This document shows positions 13,757-25,151 of a stretch of 64,000 bases of DNA, in pieces (the first letter of the stretch is position 1; each line of letters opens with the position of its first letter). Under the pieces are notes generated by a model. It saw only the letters and a program-made list of their open reading frames with translations, ran no database searches and was not told the origin of the DNA. A program made the position numbers and the translations under genes. This DNA comes from Trochalopteron elliotii (Eukaryota; Chordata; Aves; Passeriformes; Leiothrichidae), in the NCBI GenBank assembly GCA_024734555.1, contig JANPWX010000247.1, positions 3,641,144 through 3,705,143 on the forward strand, read 5' to 3'.

Positions 13757-14260
13757 ATAAATTTTATTTTTCCATCTTAAAACCTATCTGGGACAGCCAT
13801 GAAAACAACATTCGAATGTTGGGTGAAACAGATGACCGACAGCAGGGCTGCTATCTCGCACTGTTCCACGATTTGCTGGTGTTTGGGTCTGGGTTCTTGT
13901 ACTGTATTTTGTGCCTCCCGGCAGCAGAGGTATTGTGTCTTCAGAGTCCAACTCAGTCTTTTCACTCAGTGATGAATCTTGAACAGATTTCTTGGTACTG
14001 GACCATGTCTGAAAGGATTTTCCCGGAATCCTCTTTTGGGATGATGATGTCTTCAAATTCAGGGTCCACCCTCGAGATTGGTATTGATGAGTTGTTGGTC
14101 CAGATGTACAAGATCTGATTAACTCAAGGAGCCACATCCTGGCGAGCCACCCTCCTTTTTGGTGTAAATCAGGGTGTTAACTTGCCCATTCACAGTTCAC
14201 AAAGCATGTCCTGGTACTTGGAAAACGCCCTCTCCATTCCAGGGACCAGGGTTAGTTTTA
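13757..14260 (-). pseudogene. Unidentified gene-like segment, possible decayed retrocopy or retroelement
   Basis: This roughly 500-bp block stands out from its surroundings. It is less AT-rich and keeps about nine CpG dinucleotides, which are scarce nearby. On the minus strand it holds overlapping open stretches in two frames: 13784-14137 (117 codons) and 13777-13965 (62 codons). A further stretch of about 50 stop-free codons lies in a frame between about 13960 and 14115, as if one reading frame had been broken by small indels. An AATAAA lies on the minus strand at 13768-13763, just after the stops of both frames. I do not recognise the protein. It could be a processed pseudogene, an endogenous retroviral remnant or chance. 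No poly-A tail or flanking duplication is visible. Confidence 0.3.
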
Positions 14261-14937
14261 CATTTACAGGGTTACAAAAATATACATTCTATCATCTACT
14301 ACATTTATTATATCTCCTATATTTAATTGCACGAATTTACCATCATATCTATCACAAGCCTATATGTTGAGATTTTGTCTTTCCTGTAGCTATTCAGATA
14401 TAACTTTGTTTTGTTTTGTTTTGTTTGTTGTTGCTTTTTTGTGAGTGATTAAGTGCCAGTCTGAAGAGACAAATCGTTTTTTTTAAATTTATCATTTTTA
14501 CAGAGTGTATGGGAACATCTGTGTCGAGCTTTTACCATGCACCTCTGCCTCAAAGTTATAATAAGTATGAGAGATAGCTGGGTGTTTTTCACTGTTCTCA
14601 AGTGAGATAGGATGGAAGCAACATTGCCCAAAAAATCAACTTTCTTCTGATGCCTGAAGAGCAAAGAGGAAACCTTACACTGGTTGCAAGTGGAGTGTCC
14701 TCAAATATTTCTTTCCCTTGGTGTTAAACCCGGCCTGTAATAACTGACCACTGACCAAACATCATCTGGAGTGGAAAATGATGAAGCAGCTAAGATAACA
14801 TTCCCTAATCAAATTTAGACATTCACGGATATTCCAAAGAATGTTTTAGATTTGCTAGTCTGAGATCTAGCTTTATGACTTACTTATAAAGCTTATAAAG
14901 CTTACTTATTTGACATTTAAAATAATGTATTTGCTAC

Positions 14938-14938
<1 letters not shown>
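14261..14938. other. AT-rich non-coding stretch
   Basis: No gene recognised. A short GTTTT microsatellite (14406-14427) is present. Confidence 0.5.
14406..14427 (+). repeat. (GTTTT)n microsatellite
   Basis: About four copies of GTTTT, ending in GTTTGTTGTTG. Confidence 0.85.
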
Positions 14939-14984
<46 letters not shown>

Positions 14985-14994
14985 AGAGAGAGAG
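14939..14994 (+). repeat. 43-nt A-run followed by (AG)n
   Basis: A 43-nt uninterrupted A-run (14939-14981) passes directly into AGAGAGAGAGAGAG. No retroposed gene body is recognised upstream and no target-site duplication is obvious, so it is called a simple repeat. Run length is prone to sequencing error. Confidence 0.9.
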
Positions 14995-16121
14995 AAGAGG
15001 ACTCTTTATAACCTGAATTTATTGCCTATAAAGTCACTTTGCAGAAAGAATCCTGATTACAATCAAATAACCCACCAAAATGAAACAGTTTACATGTGAT
15101 CAATTTAATGTGGTAGTAACAACCTAATAATAGGCAAAAACACATACAAGGTTTGTGATATTCTCAGGAAAATCTTCATGGAAACTAATATTCAATGATT
15201 CATGTCACATAGGGATAAATTAACAAATTATTTATAGAAACAAATTTTTCCAATATCTACTTCTTTTAGAGAATGACCATGTCTTCTATTATAAATCTTC
15301 AATCTGAGGTACAACTAGTGTAATCTCAGTCCAGATATTCATGCAAGAACACGACTGTAGACCCTAGAGATTTGTAACAATAGGAGTTAGGCCAGGCTGC
15401 AAAATCAAATACTGTTTGGACCCTAATTTAGTCCCACATTAGAAAGCAGAAACAGACACATACAGCTTCAAAAAGAAGAAATCCTTATAGAGGGAACATT
15501 TACATTTACGGATATTGCATAGATACATATAGAAACAAAGAGAATCTGAACTGGAGGATAATCTGAAATAAAGCTTCAGGGGCAGAGTAGCAGACTGAGG
15601 AAACTTTATCTACATTCCTCCCCTTCATCATCAATATTAGCCCTTCCTATGTTTTCACTGTCCATTTTGAAAAGGATTGTTTCATTGTCCTTTCTAAAAT
15701 GAAGCACTGAGCCATCTTATCTTCTAGCTGTCCTTCCACTCTATTTTTGAATGATATTTTTTTCCAGTATTTTAATTTTTATTCATAATATTCTTTTACA
15801 GTTTTAATATCCATTAATAATTGCAGAAGCTTTTGGTAACATCGGTATCATAGCAGTACAACACAGAAAGAGAAACACTTCACAAAAGCTCCAGTATTGC
15901 TTGTAAATTAAACTGTATTATATTATCTATTTCAAATTCTACTAGAATCTGGGTAAGATTTAAGAGAAGGTCTTTCAGGATATACCTGTTGCTGAATAGT
16001 GGTCACTGTAACTTGATTTTCCTGCAGTAGTTCCATCCTTTTCACCCTAAATGTTATCCCTATCTTTCTAAAACGTGCATTTTCTCCACTATATGCTAGT
16101 ATAACTTGCTGAAACAAGTTA

Positions 16122-16172
16122 TACTTTGTAGGGACAATTTATTTTGAATTGCAATTTACTTTGTAGGGACAA
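16122..16172 (+). repeat. Short direct repeat, 16 bp, 35-bp period
   Basis: 'tactttgtagggacaa' is present at 16122-16137 and again at 16157-16172, separated by AT-rich DNA. It looks like a small local duplication. Confidence 0.8.
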
Positions 16173-18474
16173 ATAAAACCAAATTGCCTTGCTCCACCTG
16201 CTTGTTTGTCAATCTTTTTTACCTCCACACTTCACCAGAAAAATGTCTCCAGTAAAACAGCATAAATACATGAGAACTGGTCATCTCTAGCTACAGAAAT
16301 ATATTCTGTGAGTAATGGAGCTCCAAAATTAGGATCATCCCACACTCCTCATGCAGCAGAGCTGAAAGTAACTAAATTCTAATTTTAGCATTTCCATACA
16401 CTTTGAGGAACAGGCACAGTGAAACTGTGATGCCTTTGACAACACAGTCCATTCATGGATCCACAGCCTTTCCACTCCACATCAGCAGCCCCATCAGAGA
16501 AGGCGCTGTCTCAGGAGAAGGAAGGGTATAAATGGATCAAGAAGGATGCTGCTGTCAGTCCAGAGAGCTCTTGGCAGACTGGGGTCAACACTCCTGTTCT
16601 GAGATGTTTCTCCCACTTTGTTCCCATTGTGTAACATAACTGCAGCATTCTTGTTCCTATTTGCCAAGCTATGGGGAGGCACAGATGGAGGCACTTGACC
16701 ACTTCAGTGGCATTTAGACATAGATTTTACTCCAAGGTCAAATCTTCATTGGGGACTCCCCTAATTCCTTAAGACATTAATGAAATTAATCATGTTTTGT
16801 GCAAGGATTCCTACCTGCATTATTATATTAAATTCCAGTACTAATTTTAGGCAATTTTACTTGTTAAAAACAAAAGAAATTAAGAAAAAAGCTAACCTCA
16901 AGGCGTAGTAAAGAATGTATTGACAAAATTGAGGTATTGACATGTTATTGACAAAAAATTAGTGGCAGAGATTTATTTTTACTGTACATTTCAAGCAGTT
17001 TTTGGGTTTTTTCATTCTTCATATTTCTTCCATGTTGTTTGCATTTACCAATCATAATTACCAAAAGCTTTGATATTTAATAAATTTTAAATGAGAGTAA
17101 TTTGTTGCAGAATCTGATGTTAAATTCCTGGATTTTGTGCTGTAAACATAACTCTGTAGACAGTGCTCTGAGTGACCATGCCTATACAAGATGGACCTGG
17201 ATGGACCCATAAAAGCTCTCAGTCCTTCCACATCATACAAGTCAGCTCAGGTCAGTTTTAAGTGCAACACATCTTTGAAGTTAGCTCAGTATAATCTACA
17301 GTGCACTTACACGCATCACAGATGAGTAGGTCCTGGTGAAAAAAAAAATAGCCTGAAAAACAAGAAAGCAAGCTGGAAATATGACATCAATAAAACATGA
17401 CCTATCTGGGATATTTTCAGCCAAATAAACATGTTTCATTCTGTACCATGTGACTGTGTATATCTCCACAGTTTTTGCATGTTTTCAGCCCACATCCTCT
17501 ATTTTTGTGCATGGTACAATAATCTGGATATCTCATATTTCCCATATTGTCCAACACAGAATCTGCTTCTTTTTGCACATACCATGGAAATGTTATTTTC
17601 TTTGTTTACTTCCCATGTTTCCTGGTTTCCATCTCCTTCTGCACCTAAAATGCAAGTCAGCCTCTTACCTAGATTCTCCTGTTAAATGATTGATTTTATG
17701 AAGTGGCACAGGGAGCAATAATATAATCGAGTGGATAGAGAAAAAAGAAGAAAACTTCAGGCTGGTGTCAGCTATACTAGAAGACAAAAAGGAAAACATG
17801 TTGCATTCCAGAGCATTCATATCTGTCATTCCTCAGGCCAGGTTTCCAAAGAGTATGGAACTTAATACATTTCAAAGCGATTGTCTGCCAGGGTGGCTGC
17901 CCACTGTTCTTCCTGCTCCCCCACACACGTCAAACACAGACTGCTCTTCAAGTTTTTTTGATGTTACACTTCTAGAATGTTTTTGTTATTAGTTACAGCA
18001 TGTGTAGCAGCCCTGAGCTTTACAAGAAAAATTAATTATGATTAGTAATTGCAGAAAAGAGGTGAGTGAAATAGTAATGTGTGCCTAAGGGAGGATTGGC
18101 TTGACTTCATTTTGATCATAAAGCTGGGATTTATGAAATGAATAGGTATAATTTTTGCGAAGTCAGCTAAAAAACATTAATCTTTATTTTGCTCTGAAGG
18201 TACATTTAAAAAAAGAAAAAAAAAGCATGTTCTCACTTGAAGTTTATCCTCTTGCAGTGACATTCAAGAGGAGAAAAAGGCTTAATCACCAAGAAAGTAA
18301 AGCTTTAAAGAAGTCAGTTATGTATGCATTATTCACAAAAACACCGTCAGTGATTTCATAAGCAACCAGACAATTAAGGAGTTCAACAAAAATTCAATAG
18401 GGACCTTTAACAGGGTCAAAGATTGGATTTCTAAAAAGGTTGTGAGTCACAACTTCCTCAGCTGCTTTCTTCAT

Positions 18475-18552
18475 GGGAAAGAAAGGGAAGGAGAAAGAGA
18501 GAGGGTGAGGAACTGGGAAGGGAAGGCAATAAGAAAGGGAGCGGGGAGGAAT
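18475..18552 (+). repeat. Purine-rich (GA) tract
   Basis: Almost only A and G over about 75 bases, with a few pyrimidine interruptions. It is open in one frame (18442-18630) only because of composition, giving a Lys/Arg/Glu/Gly-rich translation; I do not regard this as coding. Confidence 0.75.
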
Positions 18553-19323
18553 AAAAACGTATATAAAAAGCAAAATTTCCTTACTGGAAGATTTATATTA
18601 TGGAAATTTAAGAAAAAAATCTTAACATGAGACTAATTGTGATGTTCTGCACCTTTAGTTGCACAGCTGACTGAATTACAAAATTAAATATTTTATAAAT
18701 TTAAATTATTGACTAGTTTCTTGGAAACCATTTAAATGTTAAAAAGAAAATCAGAAGAAAAAACCACTCATCTTCTTACATTTGCATGCTATTTTTCACT
18801 TTCTAAAGCAATATACATCAGAAAGAAACTTATTCCAAGGGATGACATCCTTTCATTTCTTTTTGCTCTGATAATAAAACCAGTAGATGTCTGTGATTCT
18901 AGATTGAAAATTGTGACTGAAAATGTCCAGGCTGAGGATTTGTAACTACTCTTTCTGGATTTTTCAGGTAATTGGTGACATGTGTATTTTGAATTTTGCA
19001 GAGTGCAGCACAATAGTTTTTTCTTCCCTGGAGATTACTCAAAAATAATTGGAGTTGCTGTATGTGACCTGATGCTGCTAACACCAGCTAGAGGAATGGA
19101 GCTGTGCCTTAGTGATCAGACCACCAGAAGTACAAATGAGATAAAAAAATCAAAAGAGCTATGAGAAAGCAAACAGGCGAGCAAAAGCTGCAATTAAAAA
19201 AAAAAAAAAAGAATATGCAAATGCCCTCTACTGCATACTCTGAAACATCCCTTCCTGTCCATACCTACAGTCTTTCACAGTCTATGTAATGTACAATATA
19301 GGGATGGGAGCATATATTAATTA

Positions 19324-19345
19324 ATTTATTTATTTATTTATTTAA
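19324..19345 (+). repeat. (TTTA)n microsatellite
   Basis: About five tandem copies of TTTA. Confidence 0.85.
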
Positions 19346-19940
19346 CTTATTTTCAAATGCCTAGTTTTGATGATCTATTATTATGACTGATGTGTCTTAT
19401 TTTGATGGGCAGATCTAGGTATTTCACATGAACTCCTGGGTAAGAATGGAATGATTTTTTTTTTAAGATATGCTCCCCGTTTGCTAATTCTGCATGACTT
19501 TATCATTCTTTTTCTGGAACAAGTACTCGTAACTCAGGGTCCCACGAGAAAAACCTTTAATTTTATTATTTGGTTGCCTAGCACTGAAGGTGGTTACAAC
19601 TTCAGTTTTCACTATGGGATATGGATCAAGATTAATGGGTTGTTAGCTGGATAATATTTCTTCTTTCAAGTATTGACTGTCAGATCTGTTGTTGAAGGAT
19701 ATTACTCTCTTATCAACATCATTTTCCTTTTTAGAAAGGGAAAATTTAAAGCAGTTATCAGGTGGCTAAAAAGGCATCTCTAAATCCTCACCTGGTATAA
19801 ACTAGGTGTCTAGGAAGAAGAAAGAAGGATTTCCATGTAACCAAGGGAAATGTTCCCTCATGCCTCCCATTCCTTTCTGCAGCCACGGCCTTAATCAACC
19901 CTTATTGAGGGGTCCTCTGCATGTCTGTGATGTGTTATGG

Positions 19941-20017
19941 TGTCTGGTACCTCCAAAGACACAGAGGAGAGGCACCAGGTGTGGTTCTCTGTTCTGTGTC
20001 TCTGGAGGTACCAGACA
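19941..20017. repeat. Imperfect inverted repeat, 30-bp arms, 17-nt loop
   Basis: The arms are 19941-19970 and 19988-20017. They pair at 27 of 30 positions, and the outer 15 positions pair perfectly (arm begins 'tgtctggtacctcca'). The loop is 19971-19987. The pairing does not continue beyond the outer ends. The size fits a microRNA-type hairpin or an extruded palindrome, but there is no direct evidence for transcription. It matches no transposon terminus I know. Confidence 0.85.
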
Positions 20018-21540
20018 TCTTCCAAATTGAGGAATTCATTTGTGTTACTTTCTCTGCGTGGCTGTGTTTCATAATTCTGACAAATGGTTATCATTGGTAA
20101 TCACAGCTGCTTGCTGACATTCATCTCAGAAAATTTACACCATATTTTATTTACTTTATAACTTTATGGTATCAGGCTGGCTTGTGAAACTTTAGCTAGC
20201 TACTGGTTTTGCTTCCCAGGCCTGTGCCAGCCAGCATTTCATTGCAAATTTGTGAAGGTGTGTGATTTAAACTGGTGGCTGAGAAGGTGCTATTCTTAAA
20301 GCCACTGAAGAAAAGAATTCACCACAAACCTGTTTAATTATTTTCACAAGGGCCCTGGATGGTTTTAGCCGTCAGTATCCAAAAGAGTTTGTTCAATGAT
20401 AGTTTGAAAATAATTTTTCAGACTGTGATCTCTGTCATTAACTGCCAAAATTTCAAACAGAACACTCCTTCCCCATAATGCTAAAAAAAAGTTATGACAC
20501 TAAAGGGTCAAACCCCCCCTAATTAACACTTTTGTCTACTTAGAGTTTTAAAGGTATGTTAAAAGGCAAAAGGCAAAGAACTGAATGGATGCTATATTGA
20601 AGATGGTCATTCTGAAATTTAAGAAAATGCACTTTAACAGTGACAATGCTTAACATTACAGATTTTGCCTGTGGCTGAACTTAATATAAGAAATTAACAT
20701 GCAATGGCTCAGATCTACTGCACTTATTACAGGTGCATTAATAACACCTTTTGCTAATTAAGTTTAACACTTCTGTTTCTCTCTCAGCCCAAAGTATTTC
20801 ATATAGCTTGATGAAAAAACTGGTTATCCAGAGGTCAGCCAAATTGATTTCTAGGACCAATCACAACAGTATGACGCAGACAGACAAACAGGGCAATATT
20901 CTGGATGTGTGGGAAGGCTCAAATGTTGTATCTCACTACAGAAAAGCAAGCCTAGCTCTCTTCTCTCCTGGGAAACATACATATAGTCTTTTACATAATA
21001 TTCCTCGCTAACATCAGCTCAAGCTTGCATATGAAAACAATGTTAAGAAGATAACCTTAAAAATACCAATACTTTGTACAAGACTTTAATGAAGGTATAA
21101 AAAGCTAAAAGCATTGGACAGCTTTCCTTCAGTGTTCATTCATCACGGTGTTAATGTAGGCTTTGATATAGCAATCTTATCACTGTTATTCAGTTGCAAG
21201 TAGGGACATCTTAGAAATGAAAAACCTAGCAAAGAAAAACATGCATGGTGTTGTGTCTTGCAAATGGTGCTTATCTCTTGGCAAATTCAGAACTAGAGGA
21301 GAGCATCTCACAAACACGACTTCACCATCTTTTGATCTGCTTACTTACATCTCCTTCCAGAAAATAGTCAAATAGTTGACTTTCAGTAACTGCTAAGAAC
21401 CACAGAGGTGAAAAGGAAAAAATACAAACAAAACAAAGAATCTGGAACAGTCACCAAATGGTAACTGTTCCTCATCAGAGCTCTAAACAGTTTTACAGAG
21501 CCAACTTTAAGTGCCAACCATAAAATAGCTCAGAGACACA
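20018..21540. other. AT-rich non-coding stretch
   Basis: No gene recognised. A small imperfect hairpin lies at 21444-21471 (arms of about 12 bp with one mismatch, loop AAAT). Confidence 0.5.
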
Positions 21541-21725
21541 TTTGTTCAGTTTATTTTCTTATACTGGGGCAGAATCTGGGAAGTGGTGAATGAATTCCTT
21601 GTATTGCTTTGTTTCCATGCATGATTTTTGCTTTATCTATTAAACTGTCCTTATCTTAACCCATGAGTTTTCTTACTTCTACTCTTCTGATTGTCTTCCA
21701 CATTGTTACAATCTAGTTTAAACCC
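21541..21725 (+). mobile_element. Partial ERV LTR (3' part)
   Basis: The segment resembles the 3' portion of a widespread avian retroviral LTR. It has 'cttgtattgctttg' (21599-21612), then 'tttgctttatctattaaact' (21627-21646) containing an ATTAAA polyadenylation signal at 21639-21644. It then runs 'ccttatcttaacccatgagt' (21649-21668) and 'tttcttacttctactcttct', matching the LTR block I remember as 'tctttatctcaacccacgagttttct'. The end near 'gtttaaaccca' (21717-21727) matches the 'ggttaaacc' terminus only loosely. The 5' part (U3 and TATA) is missing or too decayed to see. Assignment is by remembered consensus. Confidence 0.65.
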
Positions 21726-21789
21726 AGAAAAGCAAAGAAAGCTAAATCTCTGTATGTAAACCAAAAAGAACTTTGAAGGTTCACAATAA

Positions 21790-22502
21790 ACCCAAAAGTG
21801 AGATTAAAACCAAACAAGGTTAGATGTTGGTTCCAAAACATTGATGTATTTTATTTAATAGCAAAAGAGGCAGAGAGAAAGAAAGAGAAAAGAAAGAGAG
21901 AGACAAAAGAGTCTGGGGGTGGGGAACAAGGAGTGAGTGACAGGGGTTAGGTGGAAGCATGTCACCCATCTGAGAATCCCAGAGACGTCTTGTTGCTCCC
22001 CTCCATCTGCTCCTCTTGGTGTTGAGGATTCCTCATCACCGCAGCCACACAGTGCCACACCAAAGAATATAGAATTCCATGGATTAATATACATTTGGGC
22101 AGGTGAGAATGTCCCCATGCCTCCCTTGCAGGGGCCAGTTTGAGACTGTCCCTTGCAACACTGACTGGTCTGTTGCATCATCTTTGGTGCTCTGGTGCAG
22201 GTCTGGGGACCCCTTTTGGGGGGCCTTTGATGGACCATGACAACCCTCAGCTTTCCCCTGGGATAAGGGCTCTCAGCTGGGCTCCCCTGCACATCAAAGG
22301 ATGCATGGTCACTGCCTCTGACCAGAGGCTTTCCAACACACACCCAGAGCCTCTCCCTCCACACTTTGGTGTGAGGCTATGTGTGAGCCTGGCAGCTGAT
22401 AGCCCTGGGGCTGGCATCTGCTCCCTTGAAGCTGTTAGGCTAGTAGTTTGTGAACGTCCCCACCCCTGAGTTGTTATTTTATCTCATCTTCATCAGCACA
22501 CA
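21790..22502 (-). mobile_element. Probable solo ERV LTR
   Basis: Read on the minus strand, the segment shows LTR features in order: a possible TG start at about 22502, a GC-richer U3, a TATA-like 'gtatattaat' (around 22092-22083), a C-rich block, then a long pyrimidine tract (21900-21866) followed by 'gcctcttttgctattaaa' and an AATAAA at 21855-21850. The pyrimidine tract plus 'tttgctatt..AATAAA' ending is typical of passerine LTRs. The 3' boundary is not certain, and I could not pair a target-site duplication. The 169-codon minus frame inside it (21855-22364) is an LTR by-product, not a protein. No gag, pol or env sequence lies beside it. Confidence 0.6.
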
Positions 22503-24230
22503 GGGTAGGGCCTGACTTAGAAGGCCTGTTCAGGGTGTGGTGGTATTCTTTGCAGCTTTTGTAATACAGTCCTGCTATAATTGGCAAAAGTCTTCCATGA
22601 AAATATTTAAGTCATAAACTATAATATTTCAGTCTCTGACACACATCCCATGAATAGAAGTGTGTGAGTAACTCTGTGGTTCTCAGTTGCTGCGTGGCGT
22701 AAACCATGAGTGTCTTAGATATATAAGTTTTTTTATAGTTACAATTATTTTTATGAGTCATAAAATCTACATATTAAGATCCTGTATCAGAATGATACTT
22801 TTAAAACTGAGAAGTTCTGTGACATTAACTTTTAAGTAAAATATTTATTATATTTCTCATTTAAAGTGTCACGGTATCACTACCTGATAACCACATTATC
22901 AGCTTTAAAAATACATATTTTCACCACAATTGCTAAACAGTGAAATAGTGAAATCAAATGTGTTTCTCAGGCATTCAAATGTAACTCTTTGAATATAGAG
23001 AAAACCTTTCTGCCTCCACCCTTTCAGAAAAGCACTACAATATTAGGAAACCATTTATTCAAATTGCAGAGTTCAGTCACAAATTTTATGAAAATTAGTG
23101 GCTTCAACAGAAGATTAAATTCTGATATTTACATGCATTAAAAAAAAAATTCATCATCAAGTCTACCAATATCAAAAAAGCATCATATAACTGATAAAGC
23201 AAGGCTTAATACAAAAGTTCTGAAACCGTTACAGAGTAAAATGACTATGTGTAATCAAGTAGCAGAAAATATCACAGGAAAAACCCCATTTGTGTAGCAA
23301 ATCACTTTATATAAAATTTGTTTAATATTTTTAATGGCAGTATTGTTGTACTGTTGAATCAGATATTGGCCAAGAGGTGAAAATTTAACAAATTAGTACT
23401 TGGGGACTGTAAGCCTCAGCATCATTTTCTCCTATGAAGGTTAGAAATGGGAAAGATGACAGGAAATAATATTGGATAGGTTCAACTATTTTTTTGTTTC
23501 AGTCCTCCTATGATTCCAGCCAGCTTTTGAATAGTTATAGGTTGTCCAAGAATATCTACATCCCCATGGGACTCATAATCAACATTTTCCAGTAAGCTTA
23601 CTAAAGTAAATCTAACTAATGTAAAACACTATAAAACTGTGGCCCATAGAAAGACTGCAGAATTTTTTAAGGTCATCATTCCCATGTCCATAGTAGCTGA
23701 GAATCTGCTAAACCAGAATTTCTGCCCCCCTCCCCCCCATTTGGATTAGATTAATGCAGGGCAAATCACAAATATCTATCCAGTCCTTTGTGTCTTAAAC
23801 ATGAACCTCCATAGCAGCTCATGTAACCACTAATATCACATATTCAGTGATAATGAACAAAAAAACAGTTACAACATTAACTCCTGTAGCATTTGAATCT
23901 TAAAACATTTTTTGTCTTCTGCCGAGTTTGAAAGACCTTTGCAGTTACAGCTGGTTAGAGATCTTCTAATTTCCAATTCTGACTTTATACCTGAGTCTCT
24001 CATATATGTTTTTTCGGTCAGGTATCTGTATTACCATGTAGGTTTAAGTAGTTCTATTCCTTCCCCCACATCTACCCCTTCACATCTGAATGAATTAGTC
24101 AACCCCAAATTTGTTGCCATTTTTTTTTTTCTAGCTGAGGTTATGTAAGCCAAAGTCAAAACCTCTCTTGCTCAGATAAATATTGCATTTCCCTAATTAC
24201 CATAATAGCTGTTTCCTACACTTGCTCCTT
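22503..24230. other. AT-rich non-coding stretch
   Basis: Nothing recognisable apart from short A- and C-runs (for example at 23142-23151 and 23726-23739). Confidence 0.5.
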
Positions 24231-24234
24231 TATT

Positions 24235-24420
24235 ATGTTAATCTTTGTTGAAACTAGGTGACCAGAATTATATGTAGCATTCTGAACAAGCTCCTAATCA
24301 GTGCCTTGTAAAATGACATTAGTATTAACCTAGCTTTGCTTAAAACATTGTTTAATCTTTTCCAGAATTTCACAATCCTCTTTTAGTATTTAAGCACCGC
24401 ATCTATTTGGTCACTTGTTA
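24235..24420 (-). mobile_element. Ancient CR1-like LINE relic
   Basis: On the plus strand, 'gtgaccagaattatatgtag' (24259-24278), 'cattctgaacaagc' and 'tcagtgccttgtaaaatgac' (24298-24317) run in the same order as the reverse complement of the CR1 RT C-terminal region: 'ccagaactgtatgcagtattcc', then 'accagtgccttgtatagtggcatta'. That version is typical of old amniote CR1/L3-like subfamilies. The rest is too diverged to align by eye. No frame is open across it. Confidence 0.5.
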
Positions 24421-25128
24421 GGTCCTCAGTTAAAAAAAAAAAAAATATTGTTCTTATATTTATGTTTTATGTAAACTCATTGAATAATCATTATTTAAGC
24501 GATAATGTTTTGTTCAAAGAATTGCTTATGTATAACATAAACAGTATTTTTTCTGGTTTATTCATAGGTTACTTGTCCATTAAATATGAAAAAAGGTATT
24601 CTCAATGTCAAGGAAATCACATTTTGAAGATATTCCAGTCCATTTCCTGATGAGACTGCATTTGCATCCATTCTCACAGAGTAAGATTTATTTTTTCAGA
24701 ATAAAGAGGGAATAAGAAAAAAAAGTCAGGAATCTTCAAAATAATAGACAAATAACAAACTAATAAATATACCATACAACTCCTAATGCATTCCTAGATT
24801 GCAGAATGACCTTAAAGTGACTGCAAATATTCTACTATTTTAGGTGAAATATGGATGACTTCATCACCTAAGGTTTTGGAAACCCTGTCAAAAGCTGGTG
24901 ACATCCCAGCAATGACTTTTCTCACTTCAAGAAATCATGAAAGACAAATATATCTTGCTCTTCAAAGAAGAGGAGTACAAGCGTGACACTGTATAAACTT
25001 CTGAGCTACAGTATCTGTCAACTTTGAATGACTGGCATGACACTAATGAGCCAAAAGAAGTACACGATTCATTAAAGGACAGTGTACATTAAAGCATGGC
25101 AAAATTTGAAATCAGAAAATAAACTGTT

Positions 25129-25151
25129 CCAGAAAATTTGAAATTTTCTGG
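25129..25151. repeat. Perfect inverted repeat, 11-bp arms
   Basis: 'ccagaaaattt' is followed after one base by its exact reverse complement. AT-rich DNA makes some such palindromes likely by chance. Confidence 0.9.

Larger units (their letters stand above)
14995..19940. other. AT-rich non-coding stretch with small local duplications
   Basis: No gene, RNA gene or recognised transposon. A 16-bp word 'tactttgtagggacaa' occurs twice 35 bp apart (16122-16137 and 16157-16172). A somewhat GC-richer patch occurs at about 16400-16720, with 'gtataaatg' at about 16527. A nearly pure purine tract lies at 18475-18552. A TTTA repeat lies at 19324-19345. Open frames remain at or below 84 codons. Confidence 0.5.

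Noticed and set aside
14939..14981. Poly-A tail of a processed pseudogene
   Set aside because: No gene body is recognisable upstream and no flanking duplication is seen; the run continues into (AG)n, as simple repeats often do.
21855..22364. 169-codon minus-strand frame as a gene
   Set aside because: It lies wholly inside a segment with LTR features (TATA-like word, pyrimidine tract, AATAAA) and ends in low-complexity Ser/Leu/Phe encoded by the pyrimidine tract.
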